A DNA stretch of 64,000 nucleotides, taken from NCBI GenBank assembly GCA_963649615.1, contig CAVJIN010000002.1:1-64000 (forward strand). The letters are read 5' to 3'. The notes beneath the pieces were generated by a model. That model ran no database searches. It had not been told where the DNA came from and saw only the letters and a program-made list of their open reading frames with translations. The DNA comes from UBA9732 sp963649615 (GTDB lineage: Bacteria > Spirochaetota > Spirochaetia > Sphaerochaetales > Sphaerochaetaceae). Below are positions 1 to 8,849 of the stretch, piece after piece. A program made the translations under genes and the position numbers. Every line of letters begins with the position of its first letter. Position 1 is the first letter of the stretch.

Positions 1-1
1 T

Positions 2-64
2 TTTAGCCGGAAAGGCAAAGCCAAGGTTCATGAAGGCAGTTTTGCAAAAACCTCTCTAAATTAA
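2..64 (+). CDS. 3' end of an unidentified upstream gene (partial)
   Basis: Reading frame 2 is open from the window edge to a TAA at 62-64, giving a basic 20-residue tail ending in FAKTSLN. The last codons run through the palindromic element at 39-55, so the C-terminus is partly encoded by that repeat. The next gene starts within about 12 bases, which suggests one operon. Too little remains to name the protein, and it could be non-coding. Confidence 0.45.
   Translation, partial: FSRKGKAKVHEGSFAKTSLN
39..55. repeat. Copy C of a recurring palindromic element
   Basis: Seventeen bases, with arms GTTTT and AAAAC around GCA followed by CTCT, are identical to bases 29551-29567. A third, variant copy is at 49077-49096. 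Here it seems to encode the last residues of the upstream gene. Confidence 0.5.
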
Positions 65-69
65 GGTAT

Positions 70-2991
70 TTGGGTTTGAGAAAGGCTACTTGGCTTGTTT
101 TAGTTTTATTTTTCCTCACAGTTTTTAACATTTTTGCATCCGATACTGTTGAGGTTGACAAAAATACTACCCACATTGTCATTGAAAATGCCGATACTCT
201 TTACACGTTGGAAAACTTGGTTGTTTTAAATGGAAATGTTCAAATATCTTTTCAGGAGACGGATTCTTCAAAGAAAACTCTAAAAGCAAACAAAGTTGTA
301 GTTGAACTAGACAAAAAAAAGATAGAGGCCTCTGGAGATGTGATTCTAGAAGATTCCCAACAGGGGGCTAGAACATTCAGTGGTCAAAGTGTTTTGTTTG
401 ATTGGTCAAATCTAGATGTTGTAGTCTTTAGTGGTATTAGCTTCACAGAAAGAAAAAATGCAACTGGTTCTACCGTAAGTCTTTATGCTTCAGGTGAAAC
501 GGTTTCTTATGATGGAAATAAAAATATTGTATTTTTTAATAATGGTAATATTTCTACAGCTTTAGAAGACCCATATTGGAGTATTAGTGCCTCAAAAATC
601 TCTTTCTCCGGTTCTGATGTCTTTGTTGATAATGCTCTAATTAAACTTGGCAGAGTTCCTATTTTTTATTTTCCTGTATTCTTTTATCCTGGGACAACGC
701 TTTCTTTTAATCCGGCAATAGGAGTTTCCAGCGATAAAGGCGCTTTTATTAATACAACAACAGAGTTGTATGGGGTTTATAACGGAATAGGAACAAGTTC
801 AAGTTCTTCATCAACAGATTCTGAACCTGATTATTCTGCATCTCTGTTATCTTTATTAGATGACGGAGATTCTTCTGAAAAGATTAAAGACGGTATTGTT
901 TATAGAAAGGTAGAAGATGGTGAGGATCTTGGTGAATTAGAAAACTGGGCAAGAAAAACCAATAGTTATTTTGCTTTTTTTGCAGATGCATACCAAGACC
1001 TTGGGCTTGCCATTGGATATGATACTAGCAATAGTTTGGTTGATGGAAAGCTAAAAATAACCTCTTCTGGTATATTGGCATATAATGCCTCAGATTATAC
1101 AAGTTTTGCAAAAAAATTTAGGTACTATGTTGATTTAGGCCTTCAATTCAAATTTTCTCAAGGTTCAATATCTTTAAGTGTTCCTATATACAGTGACTAT
1201 TCAGTAAAGAAAGATTTCTTAAATAGAAACACTGTTTTTGGACTAGACTCGGTTTTAGGTGCAAATCAAACCTTCCCAACAACCTATAATACAGTCTCAA
1301 CTTATTCTTGGAACTTAAATGGTAATATAAGCTATAAAATTGGTAATGTTTCTTTAAATTTAAGCTCTTTAAAAGCAGAAATTAACTTTGAATTTGATAG
1401 GAAACTGGTGAGTGGAAAGTACACCTATGCTCCAAAGGTAAAGAGCGCCTATCTTCCAAGTCTTAGTTTTAGTTCTAATGGTTCTTGGTCTCATACATTT
1501 GAGAAGAAGCAGGAAAGTACACAGTCTGATAGTTCTGAAGTAAACAGTTCTGAAGTTGTTGAAGAAACAGAAAAAGTACAAATTACTCTTACTCCATATG
1601 TATCTCCTACAGTTACAACAGTTCAAAAAACTAGCACTAATGCCTCAATTAGCTATGGTTATACATTCAGCGAATCATTAGGCAATAAATTTATTGAAGA
1701 CCTTAAACCTTATAGCTTTTATACCAATTCAAATGGCACTATTTATGTCAAAGGACAAAGTCCCGATACTTGGTTTAGTTTTTCAGAAACTATTAAACCT
1801 CAATATTCCTTTAGCGTTGAAAATCTTAACAACGAAGCTACAACCACAAAAATAAACAATTTAACTCTTAATTCAGCATTGGTCTTGAAGCTTCCATTTT
1901 TGGGATTGACATACAAGCTATCAAATAAGATTTATTCTCTTAACACAAAAGAAGTTGGCTCAACATTCACAGAAAGCTCTGGTTGGGGAAAATGGCAAAA
2001 GTCCGATATTTCTGAACATAGCCTTGAATTTAGTAAAAGTCTTTGGGCCTTTACATTTGGCTTAAAGGGTACCTTTAAACCAATTACTCAAAGCATAAAA
2101 CCAAGCATTTCATTTAGTAAAAGCGGTTTTAGTGCTAGTGCTGACGTAACTTTTAAAGAGAAGGACAACTCTCTTAAATCTGATATTGGAAACTTTTCTT
2201 TTGGATATTCAAACAGCTATTTTAGTTTTTCTTTAAAGAATACTTACTCATTTGCTAATAAAGATGATAATGACTTATGGCAATCTTATTCTTTGGCAGA
2301 AAGTGTTTCTGTAAAGTTTTTTTCTGGAAACTTGTCCTTAAGTCAAAGTGCAAACTTCAAGGGTAAATTTATTCCTTCTGCCTTAAATTTTGCTGTAACA
2401 CATTCTACCAACCTAAGCTGGTTAACATCAAAAGGTTCTATTGCTATGTCATTTAAACGTTTAGACAACGAACTAAAGGCCGAATTATTGAAGCTTAGTT
2501 TAAATAACAATGTAAGTCCAATTTATTTTTGGAAAAATAGAATTGGAGTAGAGTTTGCAGTGGATTTCTCATTTACTTATAACTTTATAAACCCTTACAG
2601 TACAGCGTTTTCTGTTAGTTTTAATATGGGCTTTGAGATTGCTGAATTCCTATCTTTAAATGTTAGTGTTAATAGTAGTAACAAGAGTTTTTATAGATAT
2701 TTTGTTGATGGAAAGTTTAGTTTTAATTCAATGTTTGAAGATTTAATAAAATCATTTGATTTCTTTGGAAATGGAAGAAAAACAACAGGTTTTAATCTTA
2801 GTTCGTACAAGATAGAGCTAATTCATTACATGAGAGATTGGAATGCTTGTCTCAGTGCAGAAGGGAGGCTTTCTGCTAGAAGTGATGGTAAGCTAGAGTG
2901 GTCTCCTGTTTATAAGTTTTATATAAAATGGAATGCAATTCCTGAATTAAAAGTGGAAAAAACTGTTGATACCAGTAAGGAGGATGTTTGA
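70..2991 (+). CDS. lptD: OstA/LptD-like outer membrane assembly protein
   Basis: A 973-residue exported protein. Residues about 6-24 form a hydrophobic signal peptide ending near FAS. Residues 25-130 resemble the periplasmic OstA/LptA-like beta-jellyroll, with alternating short strands (NGNVQISF, ASGDVILED). The remainder is rich in Ser, Asn, Phe and Tyr with alternating polarity, as expected for a large outer-membrane beta-barrel. LptD in Gram-negative bacteria inserts LPS into the outer leaflet; in spirochaetes that lack LPS the cargo is unclear. The start is TTG: either 70 or the in-frame TTG at 76, which is better spaced from AAGG at 63-66. The stop overlaps the phoH start. Family assignment is fairly secure; the substrate is unknown. 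Confidence 0.8.
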   Translation: MGLRKATWLVLVLFFLTVFNIFASDTVEVDKNTTHIVIENADTLYTLENLVVLNGNVQISFQETDSSKKTLKANKVVVELDKKKIEASGDVILEDSQQGARTFSGQSVLFDWSNLDVVVFSGISFTERKNATGSTVSLYASGETVSYDGNKNIVFFNNGNISTALEDPYWSISASKISFSGSDVFVDNALIKLGRVPIFYFPVFFYPGTTLSFNPAIGVSSDKGAFINTTTELYGVYNGIGTSSSSSSTDSEPDYSASLLSLLDDGDSSEKIKDGIVYRKVEDGEDLGELENWARKTNSYFAFFADAYQDLGLAIGYDTSNSLVDGKLKITSSGILAYNASDYTSFAKKFRYYVDLGLQFKFSQGSISLSVPIYSDYSVKKDFLNRNTVFGLDSVLGANQTFPTTYNTVSTYSWNLNGNISYKIGNVSLNLSSLKAEINFEFDRKLVSGKYTYAPKVKSAYLPSLSFSSNGSWSHTFEKKQESTQSDSSEVNSSEVVEETEKVQITLTPYVSPTVTTVQKTSTNASISYGYTFSESLGNKFIEDLKPYSFYTNSNGTIYVKGQSPDTWFSFSETIKPQYSFSVENLNNEATTTKINNLTLNSALVLKLPFLGLTYKLSNKIYSLNTKEVGSTFTESSGWGKWQKSDISEHSLEFSKSLWAFTFGLKGTFKPITQSIKPSISFSKSGFSASADVTFKEKDNSLKSDIGNFSFGYSNSYFSFSLKNTYSFANKDDNDLWQSYSLAESVSVKFFSGNLSLSQSANFKGKFIPSALNFAVTHSTNLSWLTSKGSIAMSFKRLDNELKAELLKLSLNNNVSPIYFWKNRIGVEFAVDFSFTYNFINPYSTAFSVSFNMGFEIAEFLSLNVSVNSSNKSFYRYFVDGKFSFNSMFEDLIKSFDFFGNGRKTTGFNLSSYKIELIHYMRDWNACLSAEGRLSARSDGKLEWSPVYKFYIKWNAIPELKVEKTVDTSKEDV

Positions 2992-3947
2992 TGACATCTT
3001 GTTATGTTTTTGAGGATACTAATGCAATGAGGGCTGTTTGTGGACCCAATGATAGTAATATTTCATATTTAGAGAAAATATTACACTGTGTCCTTCTTCT
3101 TAGGGGAAACAGGCTTGAATGTCATGCTGATAATGATGCAGACATTGAAATCTTTAACGGTCTTATTCCAAGACTTGTTACTCTTTCTTCCATCACTGAT
3201 GACATAACTGAACCTGAAATTCTTATGGAATACAAAGCCCTGCAGAGTTCTTCGAATCTAGCGACAGACGAAAGTCATAGAAATCATAAAAGAACTTATA
3301 TTCAGGTTTTAAATAAGACAGTTTATCCCAAAAGTCTTAACCAAGAGATGTATATTAAAGCAATGGAAAGCAGTCAAATAACTTTTAGTATAGGACCTGC
3401 CGGTACGGGAAAAACCTTTTTAGCAGTAGCCTATTGTTTAGGGGAGTTATTATCTGGAAGAAAGCAAAAGATAATTTTAACACGTCCTGTTGTTGAAGCA
3501 GGAGAGAGTTTGGGTTTTCTTCCTGGAGATTTATCTCAAAAATTAAATCCTTATCTTAAACCACTTTATGATAGTATGGAAGCACTTGTTCCTCCTGCTA
3601 CAGTAAAGAGGCTGGAGGATAGTGGGGCCATTGAAATTGCTCCTCTCGCTTATATGAGAGGTAGAAGTATTCATAATGCCTGTATAATATTAGATGAAGC
3701 GCAGAATACTACTAGAGCACAAATGAAGATGTTTCTTACGAGAATTGGAGAAAATTCCTGTGCTATAATTACAGGAGATGCTACACAAATAGACTTACCA
3801 AATGAATCATTAAGTGGCTTGATTCATGCAAGAAACGTTTTAGGAGATGTTGAAGGAATACAATTTTTGATGTTTAATGCAAAAGATACTGTTAGATCTC
3901 GCATTGTCCAAAGGATAATTGATGCCTATGAAAAAGAACACGATTGA
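2991..3947 (+). CDS. phoH: PhoH-family ATPase
   Basis: A 318-residue protein with a PhoH-type P-loop (GPAGTGKTFLAVAY, residues about 137-150), an ILTRPVVEAGE segment, and Walker B ILDEAQNTT. The N-terminal 110 residues are the variable PhoH-like leader region. PhoH proteins are cytoplasmic ATPases tied to RNA metabolism and are often beside ybeY, as here (one gene apart). ATG 2991 is preferred over TTG 2988 because TAAGGAGG at 2976-2983 sits seven bases upstream. It overlaps the lptD stop by one base and the pgpH start by 26 bases, so lptD-phoH-pgpH-ybeY is probably one transcript. Confidence 0.93.
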   Translation: MTSCYVFEDTNAMRAVCGPNDSNISYLEKILHCVLLLRGNRLECHADNDADIEIFNGLIPRLVTLSSITDDITEPEILMEYKALQSSSNLATDESHRNHKRTYIQVLNKTVYPKSLNQEMYIKAMESSQITFSIGPAGTGKTFLAVAYCLGELLSGRKQKIILTRPVVEAGESLGFLPGDLSQKLNPYLKPLYDSMEALVPPATVKRLEDSGAIEIAPLAYMRGRSIHNACIILDEAQNTTRAQMKMFLTRIGENSCAIITGDATQIDLPNESLSGLIHARNVLGDVEGIQFLMFNAKDTVRSRIVQRIIDAYEKEHD

Positions 3948-6120
3948 TGAAAATAATAATAACAATTATATAAAAACAAGAATCATTTGCACAATTATAA
4001 TGATTCTTTTTGCTGTTGCACTGCCAATAATGGTTAAATCTACCAAGAGTTTAGAATATTCTTCACTTTATTCAAATTTTGTTGTAGGAGAGATTGCTGA
4101 CGAGAACGTTTATGCTTCAAATTCAATTGATTTAGTTGATACGGTTGCAACAGAGACTCAGAAGGTTCTTGCAAGTTCTAATGTTTATCCTGTGTTTTCA
4201 TTTTCTCCAATTAAGAGCATTAAATTAGTTGATACTGTGGATAAAGTTAGGACTTCTTTATCTACAAATGATTTTAATTCTGCTGCTAATATAGTAGGTA
4301 CATCTTTAGCTTATAGCCTTCAAGAAGTTAATGATTCTGTTGTTTATTCAATCTCTTATGACTTGATTAATGAAATAAGTGATAAAGGGCTTTTTGATTC
4401 TGCTGAAATTGCAACTGTAATTGAACAGGGTTATAACTTTATTACTTTAAGTAACCAACTAAGAGCTGATGGTTCTTTAGGTTACGAGGAAATTTTGGAT
4501 TTGGAAAGCGATGAAATCTTAACTTTAGACAACGTAGCAGCTTACATTTCAAATAAACTTTCTGAAATTTCAGATTCTCTTACTGCAAAACAAATACTAT
4601 TAATTGAGTCTCTGGTTTATAAAATTCTTGAACCTACGGTTTCCTACGATGAAACCTTAACCTCAAGAAGAAGGGATCAGGCTGAGGATGCTGTTTCTCC
4701 TGTGATCCTTTCTATCACAAAAGGAGACTTACTAATTGAAGAAAATAGAGTAGTTACTTATCAACAAAAAGAACTTTTAGATATGTTGGCCAAGCAAAGT
4801 GGTGGAGTTTCTGCTATAGATGTAATTGGTTGGATTTTGTTTGATTCTGTTGGTTTGATTTCATCTTTTTATATTTTTGGATTATTTTTAGGAAAGAAAA
4901 ATTTACATTATAAGGATTTTCATATTCTTTTTGTTGTTGGATTTGTTGTCTCAGTTATTGCAACCTATTTCTTAATAAATGCTTCTGTAAAGATGTCTAT
5001 TGAGTTTGTTGATTCTTATCTACCAATATTTTTCTTGCCTTTATTCATTACAATGGCAACTGGACATAAACGTTTGGGCTTTATAGCTGTATTTACTTTA
5101 GGATTGGTTGCTTCAACTCTCCCATCTTCAACAGTAATGACGTTCTTTTATTGCTTAATCTGTGGTTCTGCTTGTGTTCTTCTTATTAGGTTTTGTAATA
5201 AGAGAATTGATATGGTATATCAATGGTTTTTCTCTTGTATAATTTGTTCTGCAATATGTGTTTTATTTGTTTTAATTGAAGGTCTTCCTGTATCAAATAT
5301 CTTTATAACATTAATTGGCGTACTTTTTAATGTCTCTAGTGCTTATATTTTAATTTCTGTTTTTATGCCAATTGTTGAGAAGATTTTTAATCTGCCTACT
5401 ATCTTTAGATTGTATGAGTTGGCATATGGCAGTAGTCCTCTCTTGGACCGTCTTTCACAGGCTGCTCCTGGAACATACAGTCATAGCCGTGCTGTTGCGG
5501 ATTTAGCAGATGCTGGAGCTTCAGCCATTGGTGCAAACGCATTACTGGCACGTGTTGGTGGCCTTTACCACGATATTGGTAAAATTGAACATCCTGAATA
5601 TTTTGTTGAAAATCAAAGTGGCGTCAATAAGCATGATGAAATTAGTCCAAGTCTTTCTGTTGCAGTAATTAAGAGTCACGTAAAGGTTGGAGCAGACAAG
5701 GCTCGTGAAGTTGGTCTTCCTTTGGAAGTTGTAAAAATTGTAGCTAGTCACCATGGCAACGACGTTATTCAATTCTTCTACCATGAAGCCCTTGAGGCTC
5801 AGGCGGCTTCACAAGACAATAAAGAAGATGAGGTCAAGGCATCTGATTACTCGTACAACGCAGATATTCCAGATTTTCCAGAATGCGCTATAGTTATGTT
5901 AGCCGATAGCATTGAGGCTGCTTCTCGTACTGTAACTCCAAATGCTGGAAAATATTCAAAACTTATTGAAAGTATATTCTTAGGCAAAATAGGACGTGGT
6001 CAACTTGATAAGAGTGGACTTACAATGAATGATATTAAGACTCTTGGAGATTCGTTCGTTAAGACTCTTGTTGCTAAAAATCACTCACGAATTGAATATC
6101 CAGATGATGATGAAGATTAA
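3922..6120 (+). CDS. pgpH: 7TM-HD family phosphodiesterase, PgpH/YqfF type
   Basis: About 732 residues in the PgpH order: one N-terminal membrane helix (about 20-40), a large extracytoplasmic 7TMR-HDED domain to about residue 290, seven membrane helices (about 295-480), then a cytoplasmic HD domain with HSRAVADLADAG near 520, the HDIG motif in LYHDIGKIEHP near 549 and SHHGND near 609. In Listeria PgpH hydrolyses c-di-AMP, so a role in c-di-AMP turnover is the likely inference. ATG 3922 follows AAGGA at 3911; ATG 3928 is an alternative. It lies inside the 3' end of phoH and is followed by ybeY after two bases. Confidence 0.92.
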   Translation: MPMKKNTIDENNNNNYIKTRIICTIIMILFAVALPIMVKSTKSLEYSSLYSNFVVGEIADENVYASNSIDLVDTVATETQKVLASSNVYPVFSFSPIKSIKLVDTVDKVRTSLSTNDFNSAANIVGTSLAYSLQEVNDSVVYSISYDLINEISDKGLFDSAEIATVIEQGYNFITLSNQLRADGSLGYEEILDLESDEILTLDNVAAYISNKLSEISDSLTAKQILLIESLVYKILEPTVSYDETLTSRRRDQAEDAVSPVILSITKGDLLIEENRVVTYQQKELLDMLAKQSGGVSAIDVIGWILFDSVGLISSFYIFGLFLGKKNLHYKDFHILFVVGFVVSVIATYFLINASVKMSIEFVDSYLPIFFLPLFITMATGHKRLGFIAVFTLGLVASTLPSSTVMTFFYCLICGSACVLLIRFCNKRIDMVYQWFFSCIICSAICVLFVLIEGLPVSNIFITLIGVLFNVSSAYILISVFMPIVEKIFNLPTIFRLYELAYGSSPLLDRLSQAAPGTYSHSRAVADLADAGASAIGANALLARVGGLYHDIGKIEHPEYFVENQSGVNKHDEISPSLSVAVIKSHVKVGADKAREVGLPLEVVKIVASHHGNDVIQFFYHEALEAQAASQDNKEDEVKASDYSYNADIPDFPECAIVMLADSIEAASRTVTPNAGKYSKLIESIFLGKIGRGQLDKSGLTMNDIKTLGDSFVKTLVAKNHSRIEYPDDDED

Positions 6121-6122
6121 TT

Positions 6123-6593
6123 ATGGCAAATATTATTGATGTTTACTACGATACTGAAGATTATCAATCCTTTGCACCGGAAGATTTTGTTTTAAATTAT
6201 TTGGAAAAGGTTCTCTCTTGTGTTGGTCTATCCAATGTTGAGTTCTCTGTTACTTTTGCAACAGAAGACCACATTCATGAGCTCAATAAACAGTATAGAG
6301 ATATTGATGATAGTACAGACATTCTTAGCTTTGCAGCTGAGGATGAAGACCCAGATGAAACACCATTCTTTGTTAGTACTGATGAAGCTAGAATTTTGGG
6401 TGACATGATTATTTGTCCTGAAGTTTTAGCTTTTAACGCTCAAACTTTTGATGTTTCAAAAGAGGAAGAACTAAAAAGGTTGTTGATTCATGGTGTATTG
6501 CATCTTTCTGGAGAAAATCACAGTACTAATGATTCTTCTGAACCTATGTTGATCCATCAGGAAGAAATTCTTAAAGCTTGTTCTGAGAAATAA
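6123..6593 (+). CDS. ybeY: Endoribonuclease YbeY (16S rRNA maturation)
   Basis: A 156-residue UPF0054 protein. The zinc-binding signature HGVLHLSGENH (about 126-136) keeps the three spaced histidines of the H-x3-H-x5-H motif, and the family segment STDILSFA is present near residue 65. YbeY is a metal-dependent RNase in 16S rRNA 3'-end maturation and ribosome quality control. It is the last gene of the lptD-phoH-pgpH run. Its final 23 bases overlap the 3' end of the convergent gene at 6571-7608. Confidence 0.95.
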   Translation: MANIIDVYYDTEDYQSFAPEDFVLNYLEKVLSCVGLSNVEFSVTFATEDHIHELNKQYRDIDDSTDILSFAAEDEDPDETPFFVSTDEARILGDMIICPEVLAFNAQTFDVSKEEELKRLLIHGVLHLSGENHSTNDSSEPMLIHQEEILKACSEK

Positions 6594-7608
6594 GACCCTC
6601 TTTTATTGACTGTATTGCATCATCTAGAACTGTAGAGTTTGCATAGTATTTGGGTGCGAGTGAGCCAAGATATATCAAATATTTTTGGGTGTTATTGCCA
6701 ATTACGGCTGTTGTTGAGTTAAGTTTACTATCTTGATTTGTGTAGAGGGAACTATCATCAACATTTATATTAACTCTTTCTGTTGTATTGTGATTTAAAA
6801 TACTTTTAATTACTTTTACTTGGTCAATATAGGTTCCTTCATAATAGAAACTTCCAACTAAAGTAGTTTTAAAAGCAGTATTTCTTGTGCTATTTAGGTC
6901 AAAAAAAGGATAGTAAGAAGTGCCTAAAATTTCATTACTGGAAAGGTCAACTATTTGGGCTATAACGTAATCTGGACTTTGCAATTCATAAATGTTTTGA
7001 ACCGCAAGATCTAAAAGATATTGAATGTCCAAGTCTATTGTTAATACTAAGTCTTTACCATAAGTTGTGCTTGTATTGTATTCCGCTTGTGGAAAAAGTT
7101 GTTCTTGATAAAGATATTCTAGATTGTTTATAAGCTGGGATGCATGAAATTGTGCGGGATAATTTCTGTTGTAAGCCTTTTTTATGTATACAACTGATTC
7201 TAAAGAATTATTTGTAATATCTTCTTTTAGCCTTCCAACTGTTTCCTCTGAAATATTTTGCTTTATAAGGATTAGGTTTTCTGAGCTATTAGATGTTTTT
7301 TTTGTTATCTCATCTGGGCTCATATTTAGATGCAGGCTTAAAATTTGAGATACTAAGTCTAGGTCTGAGTAGGTTTGGTCTATATAGATATCATATTGTG
7401 GTACATCCATTGCAAGAACGCGTTTATTTCTATCATAAATTGTTCCAGCAATTACAGTTGTTGCAACTACGGGGTTGTTATATTTTCCAGCTTTTGAGCT
7501 ATTGCCTATCATGAGATGGGCTAAAATTATGACAATTATCAATAAACAAATCCATGTTATAGTTAAAAGCAAACCGGAAATGTTTCCTTTATTCGTTGAA
7601 GAACCCAT
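6571..7608 (-). CDS. Truncated FtsI/PBP2-like pseudoenzyme
   Basis: A 345-residue protein with one N-terminal membrane helix (about 12-33), then class B penicillin-binding features in order: AGTIYDRNKRVLA (54-66) typical of the start of the dimerisation domain, RNYPAQFHASQLI (148-160), and GKDLVLTIDLDIQ (184-196) with the strand IVDLSSNEILG and PFFDLN that precede a transpeptidase active site. Where family members carry the serine of YEPGSTFK this protein has YEGTYID, and no SxN or KTG motif follows; it ends about 90 residues later. Normal FtsI is near 600 residues. It looks like a non-catalytic partner or scaffold in septal or cell-cylinder synthesis. No SD precedes ATG 7608, and the mRNA may be leaderless. 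Confidence 0.72.
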   Translation of the reverse strand: MGSSTNKGNISGLLLTITWICLLIIVIILAHLMIGNSSKAGKYNNPVVATTVIAGTIYDRNKRVLAMDVPQYDIYIDQTYSDLDLVSQILSLHLNMSPDEITKKTSNSSENLILIKQNISEETVGRLKEDITNNSLESVVYIKKAYNRNYPAQFHASQLINNLEYLYQEQLFPQAEYNTSTTYGKDLVLTIDLDIQYLLDLAVQNIYELQSPDYVIAQIVDLSSNEILGTSYYPFFDLNSTRNTAFKTTLVGSFYYEGTYIDQVKVIKSILNHNTTERVNINVDDSSLYTNQDSKLNSTTAVIGNNTQKYLIYLGSLAPKYYANSTVLDDAIQSIKEGLISQNKL

Positions 7609-7638
7609 GCTTTTGATATTATAATTAGATTGATTTAT
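7596..7638. promoter_or_regulatory. Bidirectional promoter with palindromic -10
   Basis: Only 29 bases separate the two divergent start codons. The palindrome ATTATAAT at 7618-7625 supplies a TATAAT box on each strand. On the plus strand TTGAAG (7596-7601) lies 18 bases before TATAAT (7620-7625), predicting a transcript start near 7632, six bases before TTG 7638. On the minus strand the start would fall near 7611, a few bases before ATG 7608. The minus-strand -35 is poor. Confidence 0.5.
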
Positions 7639-8840
7639 TGTACAGAGGTGTTATTACGAGCAGAAATAACTATGATGACATAACAGAGAAAAGAGTCTCA
7701 AGAAGAAGTTCCTCTCACGTGGTACTTATTTCTGTTATTAGCGGTTTGCTCATGTGTTCTTTAGCTCTTCTAATTTGGATTAGCGTTGTTAAGACTAATG
7801 ATTTAAATTCCACTTCTCATGTACCTGTAAAAAATACTGTTGGAAGCAATGAAACTGTTGTTCAAACTGATGTTCAGGAAGAAACCCAAAATGAAGCTCC
7901 AAGCCAGACTGCAGATGTGTCGCTTGATATAGATGAAGCTATTACTAAAGTTCAAGGGACTACGGATTATTTATCGGCATCGGATTATAGTGTGGAAAGC
8001 AGTGAAGATAACTCTAACGTGGTGAATCAAGGTGTGGAATTGAAGAAACCTGTGATTGCACAAAATCTTAGTGTAAGTCAGCAGTCTTCTTTCTCGCGTG
8101 ATATTGTCAAGTATACAGACTATGTCATTCAGGAGGGGGATTCGCTGGATTCTATTGCACAGAAGTTTGGGCTTTCTCGTGAGACTGTTATTTCTGTTAA
8201 CCAAATTCGCAATACTACATCGCTTTGGATTGGGTCAACGCTGTCAATTCCAGATAGAGATGGCACAATGTATACTGTAAAGGAGGGGGATACTCTTTCT
8301 TCTATTGTGCAACAACTCAATTTGAGCTTAGGCTGGAAGGCGTTAAGTGATGTTAATGGTCTTAAGAATGAAGAAATTGAGCCGGGACAAAAGTTGTTTA
8401 TTCCTTTGGAATCTGTGCAGGAATCTGGTACTCTTAATGCTCAGGAAGAACTTTCTTTTGTTCTACCTTCTTCTGAGGCTGTGACTGTTGGTCTTTATAA
8501 TCAAAAGGTTCCAAACCCAATTGGTACAAACGCTATTCAGTTGGATGGTATTCTTATGCAAGCTTCTGATGGTACTGCGGTTTGTGCTTCTGAAGCAGGG
8601 ACTGTCATTGATAAAGGTTTTAATGATAACGGTTCTGGGTTTGTTAAAATCCTCCACTCCAGTGGATATACTACTTTCTATGATTATTTGGCAAATATCT
8701 GTGTAAATACTACTGATAAAGTTTCTCAGGGTGATATTCTTGGATATTTTGGCAATGAAACTACTAATCTCTTGAGTCCAACAATCTTCTTCAAAATTGA
8801 GCAAGACGGTATTTCTTTGGACCCATATTCTTTTTTGTAG
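7638..8840 (+). CDS. LysM protein with degenerate M23 (LytM-like) domain
   Basis: A 400-residue protein: membrane helix about 28-51, a low-complexity Gln/Glu/Ser linker, two LysM repeats (YVIQEGDSLDSIAQKFGLS near 162 and YTVKEGDTLSSIVQQLNLS near 212), and a C-terminal M23 fold (about 285-400). Zinc ligands expected in HxxxD, the AHL histidine and HLHF are replaced: the equivalents are AIQLDG, YDYL and PTIFFKI. It should therefore bind but not cut peptidoglycan, as EnvC and NlpD do when activating amidases. The start is probably TTG 7638, with no SD and a very short leader. It is divergent from the PBP-like gene and nine bases before flhF. Confidence 0.82.
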   Translation: MYRGVITSRNNYDDITEKRVSRRSSSHVVLISVISGLLMCSLALLIWISVVKTNDLNSTSHVPVKNTVGSNETVVQTDVQEETQNEAPSQTADVSLDIDEAITKVQGTTDYLSASDYSVESSEDNSNVVNQGVELKKPVIAQNLSVSQQSSFSRDIVKYTDYVIQEGDSLDSIAQKFGLSRETVISVNQIRNTTSLWIGSTLSIPDRDGTMYTVKEGDTLSSIVQQLNLSLGWKALSDVNGLKNEEIEPGQKLFIPLESVQESGTLNAQEELSFVLPSSEAVTVGLYNQKVPNPIGTNAIQLDGILMQASDGTAVCASEAGTVIDKGFNDNGSGFVKILHSSGYTTFYDYLANICVNTTDKVSQGDILGYFGNETTNLLSPTIFFKIEQDGISLDPYSFL

Positions 8841-8849
8841 GTAAACCAG

